Assembly: GCA_020026435.1 (NCBI GenBank)
Contig: JAHHQK010000007.1
Coordinates: forward strand, 1-64,000
Reading direction: 5' to 3'
Source: Alistipes sp.
GTDB taxonomy: Bacteria > Bacteroidota > Bacteroidia > Bacteroidales > Rikenellaceae
DNA length: 64,000 nucleotides
The stretch's first letter is position 1. Each line of letters begins with the position of its first letter. A program made the translations under genes and the position numbers. The notes under the pieces were generated by a model that saw only the letters and a program-made list of their open reading frames with translations, searched no databases and was not told where the DNA came from. Shown piece by piece: positions 9,473-18,628 of the stretch.

Positions 9473-9726
9473 GCGGCCGTGGTTGTCGGGGATAGATGCC
9501 GGGAGGGTGGTGAGACCTGATGAGGAGCGGAGCGGTATCGGAGGCGTTGTCGGGCGGTTGAGGTGGGGCTTTGAATAGGGAGATGGAGGACTGCGGGGCG
9601 GTTGGGGAACAGGATCGGGAGCCGGTTTGCAGGGGCGGAGCCATGTCCAAGAAAAGGACGGGGACTTGCTGGTGGGCGATGTTGATTGTGGGCAAGTATT
9701 AGAAGGTCGCTTGCTTTCTGTACGAC
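9473..9726. other. G-rich gene-free spacer
   Basis: About 250 bases with strong G-over-C bias on the plus strand between two terminator-like elements. Minus-strand open frames here are Pro/Ser low-complexity translations of the G-rich DNA, not credible genes. No other signal seen. Confidence 0.6.
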
Positions 9727-9758
9727 ACAAAAAAGGCCTGCAATTTGAGTTGCAGGCC
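9727..9758 (-). terminator. Terminator of the TonB-receptor operon
   Basis: GGCCTGCAA at 9735-9743 pairs with TTGCAGGCC at 9750-9758. On the minus strand the stem is followed by a T run (9734 down to 9729). It lies about 45 bases past the last gene of the operon. Confidence 0.9.
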
Positions 9759-9802
9759 CTGACAAGGGTCGTTTTGGTAAAATGGTGTTTCCCCGGGAAG
9801 GA

Positions 9803-11017
9803 TTACATGGCCAGTGACGGTTTGGCGTTGGGCTCGAAGTCGTTGGTCGAGTTGTTGGTGTCGATCAGCGACTGACCGTCGGCCGAAGTCTTGCGGCGTA
9901 CGCTCTTGCCGTAACGCTCGGGATCCATGTCGATGTTACCGCAGTAGGTGTAACCGGCATCCTGCGACTGGTCGAACGAGAGGATCTTCATCGCGGAGGG
10001 AACAGCCAGGTTCACAGCATCCAAAACCCAGGCATTGGGTACCTTGTAGGCCTGGCTGATCTGCATGGATATGTCACCTACGGGGGAATGCATGATGTAC
10101 TCACCCTCCCATTTGTAGTCGGCCAGGAAGGTCTCCTTGGTCATGTTGGCAGGAGGCAGAGCGATGGCGTAACCCTGGAATCCGCGGTCGTGGAGCGACC
10201 AAACCGTGAGCGAGTAGGTGTACCAGATGTCGAGGTTGTCGGCCGGGTAGTCCGTATCCTGGAAACGGTCGTTGCTCGATTCGTCATACCACTCGTAGTT
10301 GGCACCCGAGAGGTCGAACGAGTTGGGGTTGGTCTTGGTGTGGTCCGTGGCGTTGTTGGCGATGATCATTTGGTCACCGGGGTTGAGGATGTTCTTGTCG
10401 CCGTTTTTCGGGATGCAGTAAACGGTCTGTACGGGAGTGTACTGGGGACGGATGTCGTCGGGATACTCGCTGTCCAGGGCCGAGTTGATCTTACCCTCCA
10501 TGATCATCAGACCCGTGACATCGATCGAACGCTTCGAGTTGTTGGCGATGATGAAGTATTGGTCGCCGTGGAACTTGTCGGGTTTGCCGGTCGAGGGCAG
10601 GGCGTTCGAGGTGAAGAAGATCTCCTTGAGGACGATCTCTCCCGAAAGGATGTCGATGGCCGACTGGGCTACGGAAAGCTCGTAGAGAGTTACACCGCCC
10701 TGGGTCTCCTTGACAACGATGTCGGCCTTGCGCTCCTCACCCGTGAGATTGGGCTCGGCGGTCAGCTCCAGAACCGTATTGCCGTTGGTGATATTGAGTT
10801 TCAACCAGTCGGCCGTGGTCTCGGCAACACACTGGAAGGGTGCGGCCTCGGGGATCTGCACCTCGGTCTTGGCCTCGTTGGAGCGGATGTAAAGATCCGT
10901 CAGGACGTGAGGCTTGGTGGGGGGAATGGGTGCGGTTGCTGGATCGTCGTCCGAGCAGGATGCACAGGTCAGAGCTGCGGCGGCTGCCAGAGCCAGGGAG
11001 AAAAATTTGAGTTTCAT
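9803..11017 (-). CDS. Lipoprotein with BACON-like and DUF4876-type domains
   Basis: A 404-residue lipoprotein: signal peptide with lipobox LTCASC, Cys near residue 21. Residues about 50-118 form a BACON-like beta domain (APFQCVAETTADWLKLNI ... ELSVAQS). The rest matches the DUF4876 type and begins like a lamin-tail fold (EIVLKEIFFTSNALP, DQYFIIANNSKRSIDVTGL). It is probably held on the outer membrane, perhaps facing outward. It is the last gene of the receptor operon and overlaps the previous gene by 4 bases, so the two are coupled. DUF4876 proteins recur beside TonB receptors in Bacteroidota, but no biochemical function is established that I know of. A ligand-binding partner of the receptor is plausible. 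Confidence 0.78.
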   Translation of the reverse strand: MKLKFFSLALAAAAALTCASCSDDDPATAPIPPTKPHVLTDLYIRSNEAKTEVQIPEAAPFQCVAETTADWLKLNITNGNTVLELTAEPNLTGEERKADIVVKETQGGVTLYELSVAQSAIDILSGEIVLKEIFFTSNALPSTGKPDKFHGDQYFIIANNSKRSIDVTGLMIMEGKINSALDSEYPDDIRPQYTPVQTVYCIPKNGDKNILNPGDQMIIANNATDHTKTNPNSFDLSGANYEWYDESSNDRFQDTDYPADNLDIWYTYSLTVWSLHDRGFQGYAIALPPANMTKETFLADYKWEGEYIMHSPVGDISMQISQAYKVPNAWVLDAVNLAVPSAMKILSFDQSQDAGYTYCGNIDMDPERYGKSVRRKTSADGQSLIDTNNSTNDFEPNAKPSLAM

Positions 11018-12975
11018 AATTGATAAGGTTTTAAATTAATATTGAATTTGTTTGTTGTCCGGTTATCGCGTACGCAGCGTACGGGATAGTATTTGTTGCC
11101 CTTCGAGTGGCTGACGGTGTTCAGGTCGGCCTGGTTCTCGGAGTAGGTCATCACGCGGCCCGAGGCCGTGTTGAGCATACCGAGTACCGTGTAGATCCTC
11201 CACTGGGTGCGCACCGAGATGCTGCGGTTGTCCATGTAGCCGTAGCGGGGGAACGCGCCGACGGATTCCGTGCGATTCCGTGCCGTGAAGGTGTAGTTGT
11301 TGTCGTCGACCGGGGTGATCGTGGGGGTGTTGGTCGTCGAGGAGGCAAATTCGGCAAAGGCTTCGATCTCGGGAAGTTTCCAGCCCTCGGGACAGGGGTC
11401 GTAGAGACTCTTGGTATGGGTCGAGGTGTTGGGTGCGGGGTTGTTCCACAGGTAATGCTGCGGGTCGCGCACCGTCGCGCACCACACATCGTGCTTGCGC
11501 CACAGTAATTGGGCGGGATGCTGCACGGAGTAGGCGTAGGTGAACTGATCCTTCGACTTGGCGTTCACATCGGCCATGGCTAAGTTTGCCGTATTGTTGC
11601 TGTCGTCGGCCTTCAATGCCTCGCCGTTGATGTCGTAGAGGGTGATGCCCTTCATGTTCGACTCGTTACCTGCGGGTATGGGCATCGGGTCCTTGCGGCC
11701 GTAGAGGTAGAAGAGGACGCCTTCGGGGGCCTCGCGACCCTCCCAGCGGGAGGAAAGGGCTCCCAGGTTGCGGTCCATGATCAGCGAGTGCGTGTACTGG
11801 CCCTCGGTCCAGGCTGTGCTCGTGTAGCGGTAGAGACTTCCGCCGGGGACTTCATATTCGAGACGGTCGGACGACGTTTGATCGTGGAATGCGTCGGGGT
11901 TGTAGTCCGTCACCCAGATATGCCAGCTCCAGAGGTAGTTGCCCGAGGCGGAGGGTGTGTCCTTGCGGTGGAGTCCGATCATGACATTGCCTTTCTGCCC
12001 GTTGACTTTCAGGCGGATCGGCTCTTCCGGGCCGCGTCCCGAGCCTTGCAGGACCTCGCGGTTGTCGGAAGTGAGGAAACGGACGAGATTGCGGTCGGGT
12101 TGATCCTGCCAGATGACATCGACCACCCATTCGTCCTCCTCGCGGAGGATGTTCTCGGCGTTAAAACCTCCGTCTACGCTGTCCCAGAAGAGGTTAGAGC
12201 GCATGATGGGGATCTCGATCGAGGAGCCGCTGCCGAGGAGGTAGCAGTTGGAACCCTCGGCCGTGGAGGGTTGTGTGTCGTCGGGCAACTGGGTCACCGT
12301 GACGATCTCTTCGCCCGGGAGGCTCTCGTCGCTTGACGTAATATAGATGCGAGCCGTGCGTTCTTGGCCCGTGTAGTTGCGGTTGGCGCGGAGGATCAGC
12401 GTGCGGGGGGTGATGGGGGCAGCCTCGCGTACGGAGGGTGTTGCCTCCGAAGTGTTGGAATGGACGGTTGCGGGAGCGGTCTCGATCGAAGCCGAGAGCC
12501 AGTCGCGCGAAGCCTCTTCGACCGATGCCGTGATGGGAATGTTGGCTCCGATTACGGCGCGGATGACACCGCCGCGGGGTGAGATCTCGAATTCGCGGAT
12601 CTCGATCTGGATGCCCGTGTTGCGGTTCTGCTCGATGGTGAACAGACGGGTCTCCGAGGCCGTGACGATCTTCAGCGCGGCCTTGCGTACCTCGAATTCT
12701 TCGCTTTTCTCGACATGGACGTCCACCCGGGTCGTACCTTCGCCCTCGGTTTGGGACAGGGTGTACCACTTTTGGGCATCGGTTTCGATGTGCCACGGGA
12801 GGGTGGTGTAGATCGTGAATGCCGCGTCGGTGGCCTCGGCCGTATAGATCAGCAGCGAGGGGGTAGAGAGTTCCAACTCCGCGCCCGAGGTCTCGTCCTC
12901 GGAGCAGGCTGCAAATCCCACGGCCAGCGACAGAAGCAGCAATATGTTGAAGAGTCTTTTCATAAATCCTTGCAT
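11014..12975 (-). CDS. Lipoprotein with two BACON domains and a FISUMP-like domain
   Basis: A 653-residue lipoprotein. ATG 12975 starts three residues before a second Met; the lipobox AVGFAAC places the lipid-bearing Cys near residue 24. Two BACON-type beta domains follow (about 38-115 and 125-235), the first ending LFTIEQN and the second VTVTQLP. The C-terminal half has FISUMP (Fib_succ_major) landmarks: MDRNLGA, FYLYGRKDPMPIP and YDPCPEGWKLPEI. BACON domains are usually spacers holding a binding or catalytic part away from the membrane. FISUMP function is poorly known, but it occurs on exposed lipoproteins. It lies 4 bases from the DUF6850 gene and overlaps the DUF4876 gene, so it is part of one operon. 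Confidence 0.8.
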   Translation of the reverse strand: MQGFMKRLFNILLLLSLAVGFAACSEDETSGAELELSTPSLLIYTAEATDAAFTIYTTLPWHIETDAQKWYTLSQTEGEGTTRVDVHVEKSEEFEVRKAALKIVTASETRLFTIEQNRNTGIQIEIREFEISPRGGVIRAVIGANIPITASVEEASRDWLSASIETAPATVHSNTSEATPSVREAAPITPRTLILRANRNYTGQERTARIYITSSDESLPGEEIVTVTQLPDDTQPSTAEGSNCYLLGSGSSIEIPIMRSNLFWDSVDGGFNAENILREEDEWVVDVIWQDQPDRNLVRFLTSDNREVLQGSGRGPEEPIRLKVNGQKGNVMIGLHRKDTPSASGNYLWSWHIWVTDYNPDAFHDQTSSDRLEYEVPGGSLYRYTSTAWTEGQYTHSLIMDRNLGALSSRWEGREAPEGVLFYLYGRKDPMPIPAGNESNMKGITLYDINGEALKADDSNNTANLAMADVNAKSKDQFTYAYSVQHPAQLLWRKHDVWCATVRDPQHYLWNNPAPNTSTHTKSLYDPCPEGWKLPEIEAFAEFASSTTNTPTITPVDDNNYTFTARNRTESVGAFPRYGYMDNRSISVRTQWRIYTVLGMLNTASGRVMTYSENQADLNTVSHSKGNKYYPVRCVRDNRTTNKFNINLKPYQL

Positions 12976-12979
12976 TTTT

Positions 12980-14545
12980 TTAGAAGTTCACACCCACGGC
13001 CACCCGGATCGCATCGTCCGTCAATCCGCCCTTGAAGCAGCGTTTCTGCCACTCCACCGCCGCAAAGACGGCCACCGTGCGGTTGATCGAGTACTGGCTT
13101 CTCAGCCCCAGCTTCATGTGGGCATAATCCGTCGTCAGACGTTCGAAGGCCCGGGTCATCTCGGGTTTGAGGGTGATGATCGAGTGGATGGGGTCGGTCT
13201 GCATCGAGTCCGGGAGCGTGAGGCTGTTGTCCAGCATCGGAGTGTAGCCTGCACCCAGCGAGGTGTCCCACAACCAGCGCTTGCGGTCGAACTGCAACTT
13301 GGCTTCGATTCCTGCCGTGAGCCACGAGAGCGTCATCTCGCGGTAGGGGTAGAGGTAGTCGGCCTCGGAACGGAAGTAGGAGAGCTCGGGCATCAGACTT
13401 CCCGTCATGCAACTGCCCTTCCACTCCGCAAGACCTTTCATACGGGCCTTGTAGAGGTGGTTACGGTACATGGTGAAACGCTCCAGAATGTTGTTTTCCT
13501 GGTTGCTGCCGGAATCCGACACAGCCTCCGTACCCTGGCGCAGGCTGTATTCGGCCTCGGCTTCCACACCCCAGTTCATCTCAGGGGAGATTGACCGGTA
13601 GGCCACCGATCCGGTCAGTGTCTGAGTTTCAAGCTCGGTCAGCGGCAGGTTGTTTTGGCTTTTGATGTATTGGGTGATGGTCATGCCCTCGTAGCGGAGC
13701 ATTGCCGACCAGCCGCGGCCCGTACGGGGAGCCAGCACCAGGGCGGCCATGTAGCCCGTGCCCTTGAAGTTGGTTGCGAGGGCATTGCTGCCCGATCCCG
13801 AGAAGCGGCCGTGGTAGGCACCCAGACCCAGCATGTGGAACTGGATGGTATTGACACCGTTCTGATTGTAGTACGAAACGCTTTGGTCCTGTTTGTAGAT
13901 CCTCAGTCCCAGGTCGGCCGTGAGCGTGTGGCGGGCGAAGAGATAACCCGCCGAGAGGTTCAGTTTGAGGTCCGAGGTCTGGTTGCGGGGACGGGGATCG
14001 ACCTGTCGGTATTCGTGCAGGGCGCGGTAGGCACCCGAAACACCGTAGTTGATGTGGCCGTCGTAGCGCGTGTATCCGCCCTCGAAGTAGTACTGCTCCG
14101 TGTCGAGATCCCCGCCGATGGAGTCGGCCACGATGTAAGGGTAAAGCTCCCGGATATCCGACGAGGTGTTCCACACCACATTGCGTCTTACACCGTTGGT
14201 GTAGCTCACGCGGGCAAATGCCGCCGAACGTTCGTTCAGATGCAGGTACGACTCGACGTTGAACGAACCCTTCAGTTCACCGTCGCCCTCGCCCGAGATA
14301 TAAGCCTCGTCCTCCTGTCGCCAGTCGAGTCGCGTGTCGACCTCCGTACGCGAGCAGTGGTAGCGGAAGAGGGCCGCCGCAGGGGAGTTGTCGAAAGCGA
14401 ACGCTCCGATGCGGTTGACCGAAAGCAGTTGCAGACGGGTGCGGTGGTTGATGTCGAGCGTATCGGTGCGGGTTTGGGCCGAAGCCGTGGCTGCAAAACC
14501 GACGATGGACAGCAGAAGGATCAAACTATGGTATATTTTTCTCAT
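12980..14545 (-). CDS. DUF6850-type outer-membrane beta-barrel protein
   Basis: A 521-residue protein with a signal peptide ending FAATASAQ (about residue 24). The body has alternating hydrophobic strands and paired Tyr/Arg strand ends. The C-terminal residues TDDAIRVAVGVNF end in Phe, as outer-membrane barrels do for Bam recognition. It matches what I know of DUF6850 proteins, which occur with DUF4876 lipoproteins and TonB receptors. It may form a second barrel beside the receptor. Its start overlaps the stop of the small lipoprotein gene (ATGA type), indicating translational coupling. Role unknown. Confidence 0.72.
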   Translation of the reverse strand: MRKIYHSLILLLSIVGFAATASAQTRTDTLDINHRTRLQLLSVNRIGAFAFDNSPAAALFRYHCSRTEVDTRLDWRQEDEAYISGEGDGELKGSFNVESYLHLNERSAAFARVSYTNGVRRNVVWNTSSDIRELYPYIVADSIGGDLDTEQYYFEGGYTRYDGHINYGVSGAYRALHEYRQVDPRPRNQTSDLKLNLSAGYLFARHTLTADLGLRIYKQDQSVSYYNQNGVNTIQFHMLGLGAYHGRFSGSGSNALATNFKGTGYMAALVLAPRTGRGWSAMLRYEGMTITQYIKSQNNLPLTELETQTLTGSVAYRSISPEMNWGVEAEAEYSLRQGTEAVSDSGSNQENNILERFTMYRNHLYKARMKGLAEWKGSCMTGSLMPELSYFRSEADYLYPYREMTLSWLTAGIEAKLQFDRKRWLWDTSLGAGYTPMLDNSLTLPDSMQTDPIHSIITLKPEMTRAFERLTTDYAHMKLGLRSQYSINRTVAVFAAVEWQKRCFKGGLTDDAIRVAVGVNF

Positions 14546-14946
14546 TGCTGATTGGCATTTTGGGTCACACTGAGTCGGAGGCTCAGCGTTTCGGTCTCAT
14601 TCAGAAGATAGAGCGGGGTGTCGGGCGTGTTGTAATCGGCATTGTACATCGCCACCTTCTTGCCGTGGAGCGTGCCCTCGACGAAGATACCCATGAGGTA
14701 GTAGCCCTTCATGACGGTCAGTTCGGCCACACCGTTGTGGAATTCGGGGATCGTGAACTGCTCCTTGGTGTTCTGGTTGGTGAGGTAGGTGGCCGAGGTG
14801 AGCTTCCATTCGGCGGCCTCATAGCCCTGGGGCAGCGTGACCTCGATCCTCAGCCTGCACCACAGGCCCTGGTCCCGGTCCTCCTCGCATCCCGACAGGA
14901 AAAGCATCGGGAGGAGCAGCAGAAATATGTGGAATAATCGTTTCAT
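14542..14946 (-). CDS. Small lipoprotein of the TonB-receptor operon
   Basis: A 134-residue lipoprotein with lipobox LFLSGC (Cys near residue 20) and then a beta-rich domain with a pattern like a prealbumin or carboxypeptidase-regulatory fold (LRIEVTLPQGYEAAEWKLTS). I do not recognise the family. It lies 6 bases after the receptor gene and overlaps the barrel gene by 4 bases. A small surface or periplasmic accessory to the receptor is likely, by position only. Confidence 0.75.
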   Translation of the reverse strand: MKRLFHIFLLLLPMLFLSGCEEDRDQGLWCRLRIEVTLPQGYEAAEWKLTSATYLTNQNTKEQFTIPEFHNGVAELTVMKGYYLMGIFVEGTLHGKKVAMYNADYNTPDTPLYLLNETETLSLRLSVTQNANQQ

Positions 14947-14952
14947 ACGTTT

Positions 14953-17790
14953 TTAGAGTTTGAAATTGAGCTCCATGCCGAAATAGGCGTTGGCATATCG
15001 GCGGCGCAGCACTCCGTTCGAGCCGTTGGCGTTGGTCGAGGCGTAGTAGGGCGGGGTGTAGGAGAAGAGCTTGTTGGTGAAGATCGACAGCAAGATCTTG
15101 TCGCGGAAGATGCGCTTCGAGATCTTGAGGTTGACCAGCATATAGAAAGGTTCCTCGGAGTAGGTGAACCGTTCGGAGGATCCTCCCGTGCGGATCAGCT
15201 CGCGCAGGGCGGAATCCTGGGCCGAGGCATCGGTGAAGGGATGCCACACCTTGTCGAAACCGGCGTAGGCCACCGGACGCGGATCGACATACATGGTCTT
15301 CGAGCCGTTGAACCACATACACTGGAACGAGGTGGTGAAGACCAGGCCCAGACGCGGGATCTGGGTGTCGGTCGTGAAGTTGGTGTTGCACGAGGTGCGG
15401 ATGTAGCCGTCGTCGTCGTTGTAGAGTCCGATATAGGGCAGGGGCCTGCCGCCGAAGTTCACCGACGGATGCCCATAGACCTGGATGCTGTTGTCGTAGG
15501 TAGTCTTGAAGTAGGCTCCGTTGATGATCAGTCGTGTGCGCAGGGCCTTCAGACGGGCCGTCGTGAGGGTAAACTCCACTCCCTCCTTGCGGGTGCGGCT
15601 GCCGTTGCCGTAGCTGCCGAAGGTGCGGATCTCCTGACGCAGGGTGTAGGGCGTGGCCGACAGGGCGGGGGTGCCGTCGGGAGCGTAGTAGGTGTTCTGC
15701 TCGACGTAGTCCTTGTAGTCGAATACGTCGAATTGGGTCGTGGTGCGGAATCCGTCCTTCATCTTCTCGCGGAAGTAGGTTACCGAGAGGGTGTTGCCCT
15801 CCAGGTCAAAGTCCGTGCGCACCTCCCACTTGAAGTTGCGGGCGGCTTTGAGCCCATAGTTCGTGGGGTCGATCGTGTAGGTGCGGATGTTGACTAGATT
15901 CCGGAGCGGATCGTTGTGGCCCACCGAGTTGTACTGCACCAGGTCGATATAGTTCGGTTCGGGGAAGAGCTGCGTGAGGGTCGGCATCTTGGTGTGCCAG
16001 CCCACGCCGCCGCCGATCTTGATCCTCAGCTCGTGGTTGCCCATCGTTATGGCGGGCAGGCCCACGCGGAGATTGCTGCGCGGGTCGGCGTAGATCTTGC
16101 CGTTGAGCGAGTAGCGGCTGCCGAGGTTGAATATCGTGGAGAGTCTTATGCCGAGCATCCACTCCAGGTCAAGGCGTCCGACCTTCACGCGCGACAGATC
16201 CTCCACGAAGAGTGCGCCCTGATGCGAGGCGGGGATGGCCGAGAAGGGACGGCTGCGCAGGTCCATGTCCAGCGAGAAGGGATGGCGCGGATCGAAGACA
16301 TCGCCGCGGCCGTAGTTCTTGCTCATCGACCAGTTCAGACCCGTCTTGAGCAGATGGGACGAGTTTTCGCCCCGGGCCTCGAACATGGCCATGAGTTTGG
16401 CGTAGCCGTAGAAGGGCTTTCCGAAGACGTCATACGTGGCGTCGAAGTCGCCCGACGTGAGTTCGGCGTTGAACTCTCCGTCGTGCTTCATCGAGAGCAG
16501 GGGGGTGAGGCGGCTCGATGCCGGGACGTAACGCCAGCGGGCGATGCGGTCCCATTCGGAGGTCACCGATGCCGAGAAATCCAGGCGGCGGAAGAATCCG
16601 CCCTCCTTGGCAGACATCGTGAAGTCGGTCTTGAAGAACATGCGGTTGTAATTCGAGCGGTAGGTCTCGATCGGGCCCTTGCGCTCGCCGAGGCTCATGT
16701 CGAGGTCCTTGTCGCTCTTCTCGTTGTCGAACGATCCGGTGTATTCCATGCTTCCGCCCAGGGTGTAGCGGTATTTGGGGAGACGGTCCCAGGTCTTGTA
16801 GATGCGGAACTGGGCCGTGGCACGCTGGTAGTTTTGGCGGATGTTGCGCGGGTCGGAACGCGAGTCGAGCCAGTCGACGCCGACGTTCATCGTGAGTTTG
16901 TCGTCCCCGCCCCACTCGAATCCCTTGCTGGCGGAGACGAGTTTGCTGGTCATGTCGGACTTGATGCGGGCCTCGAAGTCGCGGCCGCCGCGTTTGCGTT
17001 TGATTTGGATGAGTCCCGAGGTCAGATCGCCGTACTCCACCGAGGGGATACCGCGGACGATCTCGATGGATTCGATGTTGTCGGTCGAGATCGATCGCAT
17101 ATCGACACCGCGGTTGACGAATCCCATGCTGTAACCCGTCGTCGTGAAGTTGGGCGAGTACTGCATGTTGGCGTCGGTGTTGATCGGCACACCGTCGATC
17201 ATGAACTGCGTACCGAGGGAGTTGGTGGCGTAGTTGCCGCCCACGGAGTTGTAGGCCTCGCGCAGATGGATGATCTGCGGACCGCCGAATGAGGGGTCGG
17301 AGGCCTTGCCGCCGGGGATCAGCTCCAGGACATCGGCGATGCTCGAAGGCTGGATGTGGTTGATGGCCGATTTGCCGATGGTCGATGCCGAGGACAGACC
17401 CTTGGACTCCTGGGCCGTGACGGTGACCTCGCGGATCATCAGCGGGGCGATGTTGACGCGGGCCGTGTAGGAGGTCATCGCCGGGGTGATCTGTATGGCC
17501 CGCAGGCGGAGTTCCTGCCCCCAGCAGATGATGCGGAAGTCGTAGAGACCGGGTGTGAGGTTCGAGAATACGCAACGGCCCTTGTCGTTGGTGGCCGCGC
17601 CTACCTCTTTTTTGGTATCGGTGGATTTCAGAAAGCACGAAGCGAAGGCCAGGGGATCACCCGTGGCGCGGTCCACGAGGGTAAAAGTCACATCGTGGTC
17701 ATTGGCCGGCTGGGCTGACAAGTGGGAAGGGGTTCCGAAAAGGAACGCATATATTAATAAGGTATATAATGCAAGCAGGCTTTTCCTCAT
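14953..17790 (-). CDS. TonB-dependent receptor with carboxypeptidase-regulatory N-domain
   Basis: A 945-residue outer-membrane active transporter. A signal peptide ends near residue 27 (SHLSAQ), then a CarboxypepD_reg-like beta domain (about 34-110, FTLVDRATGDPLAFASC), then the plug (about 115-240, including IADVLELIPGG, MIDGVPINTD and IEIVRGIPSVEYGDLTSG), then a 22-strand-type barrel to the C-terminus MELNFKL. No SusD partner follows, so it is not a glycan SusCD pair but a SusC-less type, as used for metals, siderophores, haem or vitamins. A frame extension to a TTG at 17817 is possible, but it would start inside the -7 box, so I chose ATG 17790. It is the first gene of a five-gene operon. 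Confidence 0.93.
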   Translation of the reverse strand: MRKSLLALYTLLIYAFLFGTPSHLSAQPANDHDVTFTLVDRATGDPLAFASCFLKSTDTKKEVGAATNDKGRCVFSNLTPGLYDFRIICWGQELRLRAIQITPAMTSYTARVNIAPLMIREVTVTAQESKGLSSASTIGKSAINHIQPSSIADVLELIPGGKASDPSFGGPQIIHLREAYNSVGGNYATNSLGTQFMIDGVPINTDANMQYSPNFTTTGYSMGFVNRGVDMRSISTDNIESIEIVRGIPSVEYGDLTSGLIQIKRKRGGRDFEARIKSDMTSKLVSASKGFEWGGDDKLTMNVGVDWLDSRSDPRNIRQNYQRATAQFRIYKTWDRLPKYRYTLGGSMEYTGSFDNEKSDKDLDMSLGERKGPIETYRSNYNRMFFKTDFTMSAKEGGFFRRLDFSASVTSEWDRIARWRYVPASSRLTPLLSMKHDGEFNAELTSGDFDATYDVFGKPFYGYAKLMAMFEARGENSSHLLKTGLNWSMSKNYGRGDVFDPRHPFSLDMDLRSRPFSAIPASHQGALFVEDLSRVKVGRLDLEWMLGIRLSTIFNLGSRYSLNGKIYADPRSNLRVGLPAITMGNHELRIKIGGGVGWHTKMPTLTQLFPEPNYIDLVQYNSVGHNDPLRNLVNIRTYTIDPTNYGLKAARNFKWEVRTDFDLEGNTLSVTYFREKMKDGFRTTTQFDVFDYKDYVEQNTYYAPDGTPALSATPYTLRQEIRTFGSYGNGSRTRKEGVEFTLTTARLKALRTRLIINGAYFKTTYDNSIQVYGHPSVNFGGRPLPYIGLYNDDDGYIRTSCNTNFTTDTQIPRLGLVFTTSFQCMWFNGSKTMYVDPRPVAYAGFDKVWHPFTDASAQDSALRELIRTGGSSERFTYSEEPFYMLVNLKISKRIFRDKILLSIFTNKLFSYTPPYYASTNANGSNGVLRRRYANAYFGMELNFKL

Positions 17791-17814
17791 TTTCGATTTT
17801 CGATTATTCGGTTG

Positions 17815-17846
17815 CAAAAATATGGCGCAGGGAAAATAATATCAAT
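17815..17846 (-). promoter_or_regulatory. Promoter of the TonB-receptor operon
   Basis: Minus strand: ATTG (17843-17846), 20 bases, TATTTTTG (17815-17822). The -7 box is perfect. The predicted transcript start is about 18 bases before ATG 17790. Confidence 0.7.
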
Positions 17847-17896
17847 ACACAATAATGGGGATTTTTGAGGGCTTCGGGAAGCAGGATGTCGTCCGA

Positions 17897-17960
17897 AATA
17901 GGTATTTGAGGGTTTCTTTTGGGCGAAAAAATAGGTATATATACCTGCTTTTAGGTATGG
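17897..17960. promoter_or_regulatory. AGGTAT motif cluster and palindrome in the divergent control region
   Basis: AAATAGGTATTT occurs at 17897-17907, AAATAGGTATAT at 17929-17940 and TTTTAGGTATGG at 17949-17960. The middle copy is half of a perfect 14-base palindrome AGGTATATATACCT (17933-17946). All lie between the divergent TonB-receptor and lipoprotein/ABC operons. The last copy falls where the -33 box of the rightward promoter would be; its -7 box is only approximate (TACTTTTA at 17981-17988). The AGGT-N6-ACCT form recalls operators of DtxR/IdeR-type metal-sensing repressors. A regulator site is inferred, not shown. Confidence 0.55.
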
Positions 17961-18019
17961 ACGGAGTATTTTTTTTGTACTACTTTTACGCCGTGAAAAA
18001 ATCTTAAACATTAAAAGTC

Positions 18020-18628
18020 ATGAAAAAGTTAGTTTCCCGAATTTTCAGCCTCGGCGTATTGTGCGGCCTGATGGCTTTGGTTGCTTGCGGTGGCAATACT
18101 TCCAAGAAAACTTCTTCGACCGAGGAGACCCGGACGGAGGCTCAGAGTGTGATGTCGGTCGATGATCTGCTCAAGGCCCTTTCGGCAACGGAGGGTGAGT
18201 CGCTGGTCGGCAAGACCGTTACCTTCGAGGGCGTCTGCACCCACACCTGCAAGCACGGTGCCCGCAAGATTTTCCTCATGGGCAGCGACGACACGCAGAC
18301 GATCCGCGTCGAGAGCGGTGAGCTGGGTCACTTCGATCCCCAGTGCGTCAACCACGTGGTGAAGATCACGGGTAAGGTCGAGGAGCAGCGCGTTGACGAG
18401 TCGTATCTGACCCAGTGGGAGCAGCAGGCTGCCACCCAGACCGCCGAGAACCACGGTAAGGGTGAGGCCGGTTGCGATGCCGAGAAGAACGCACGCCAGG
18501 AGACCGGTAACACGACGGCCGAGCGTATCGCCGCCTTCCGTGAGCGCATTGCTGCCCGCAAGGCTTCCGAGGGTAAGGACTATCTGTCGTTCTATTTCGT
18601 AACCGCCGAGTCGTATGAAATTGAATAG
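18020..18628 (+). CDS. Lipoprotein with OB-fold-like domain and Cys/His cluster
   Basis: A 202-residue lipoprotein: signal peptide with lipobox MALVAC (Cys 23), a Ser/Thr/Glu linker, then a compact beta domain (about 45-120: VGKTVTFEGVCTHTCKHGARKIFLMG ... GELGHFDPQCVNHVVKITGKVEEQ). The CTHTCKHG cluster and further Cys and His in the domain could bind a metal or haem. The tail is helical and charged. It resembles OB-fold proteins of the tRNA_anti-like or DUF4920 sort, where a Cys-rich turn sits in the same strand pair, but I cannot assign the family. It is the first gene of the rightward operon and overlaps the PepSY gene by 14 bases. Confidence 0.75.
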   Translation: MKKLVSRIFSLGVLCGLMALVACGGNTSKKTSSTEETRTEAQSVMSVDDLLKALSATEGESLVGKTVTFEGVCTHTCKHGARKIFLMGSDDTQTIRVESGELGHFDPQCVNHVVKITGKVEEQRVDESYLTQWEQQAATQTAENHGKGEAGCDAEKNARQETGNTTAERIAAFRERIAARKASEGKDYLSFYFVTAESYEIE

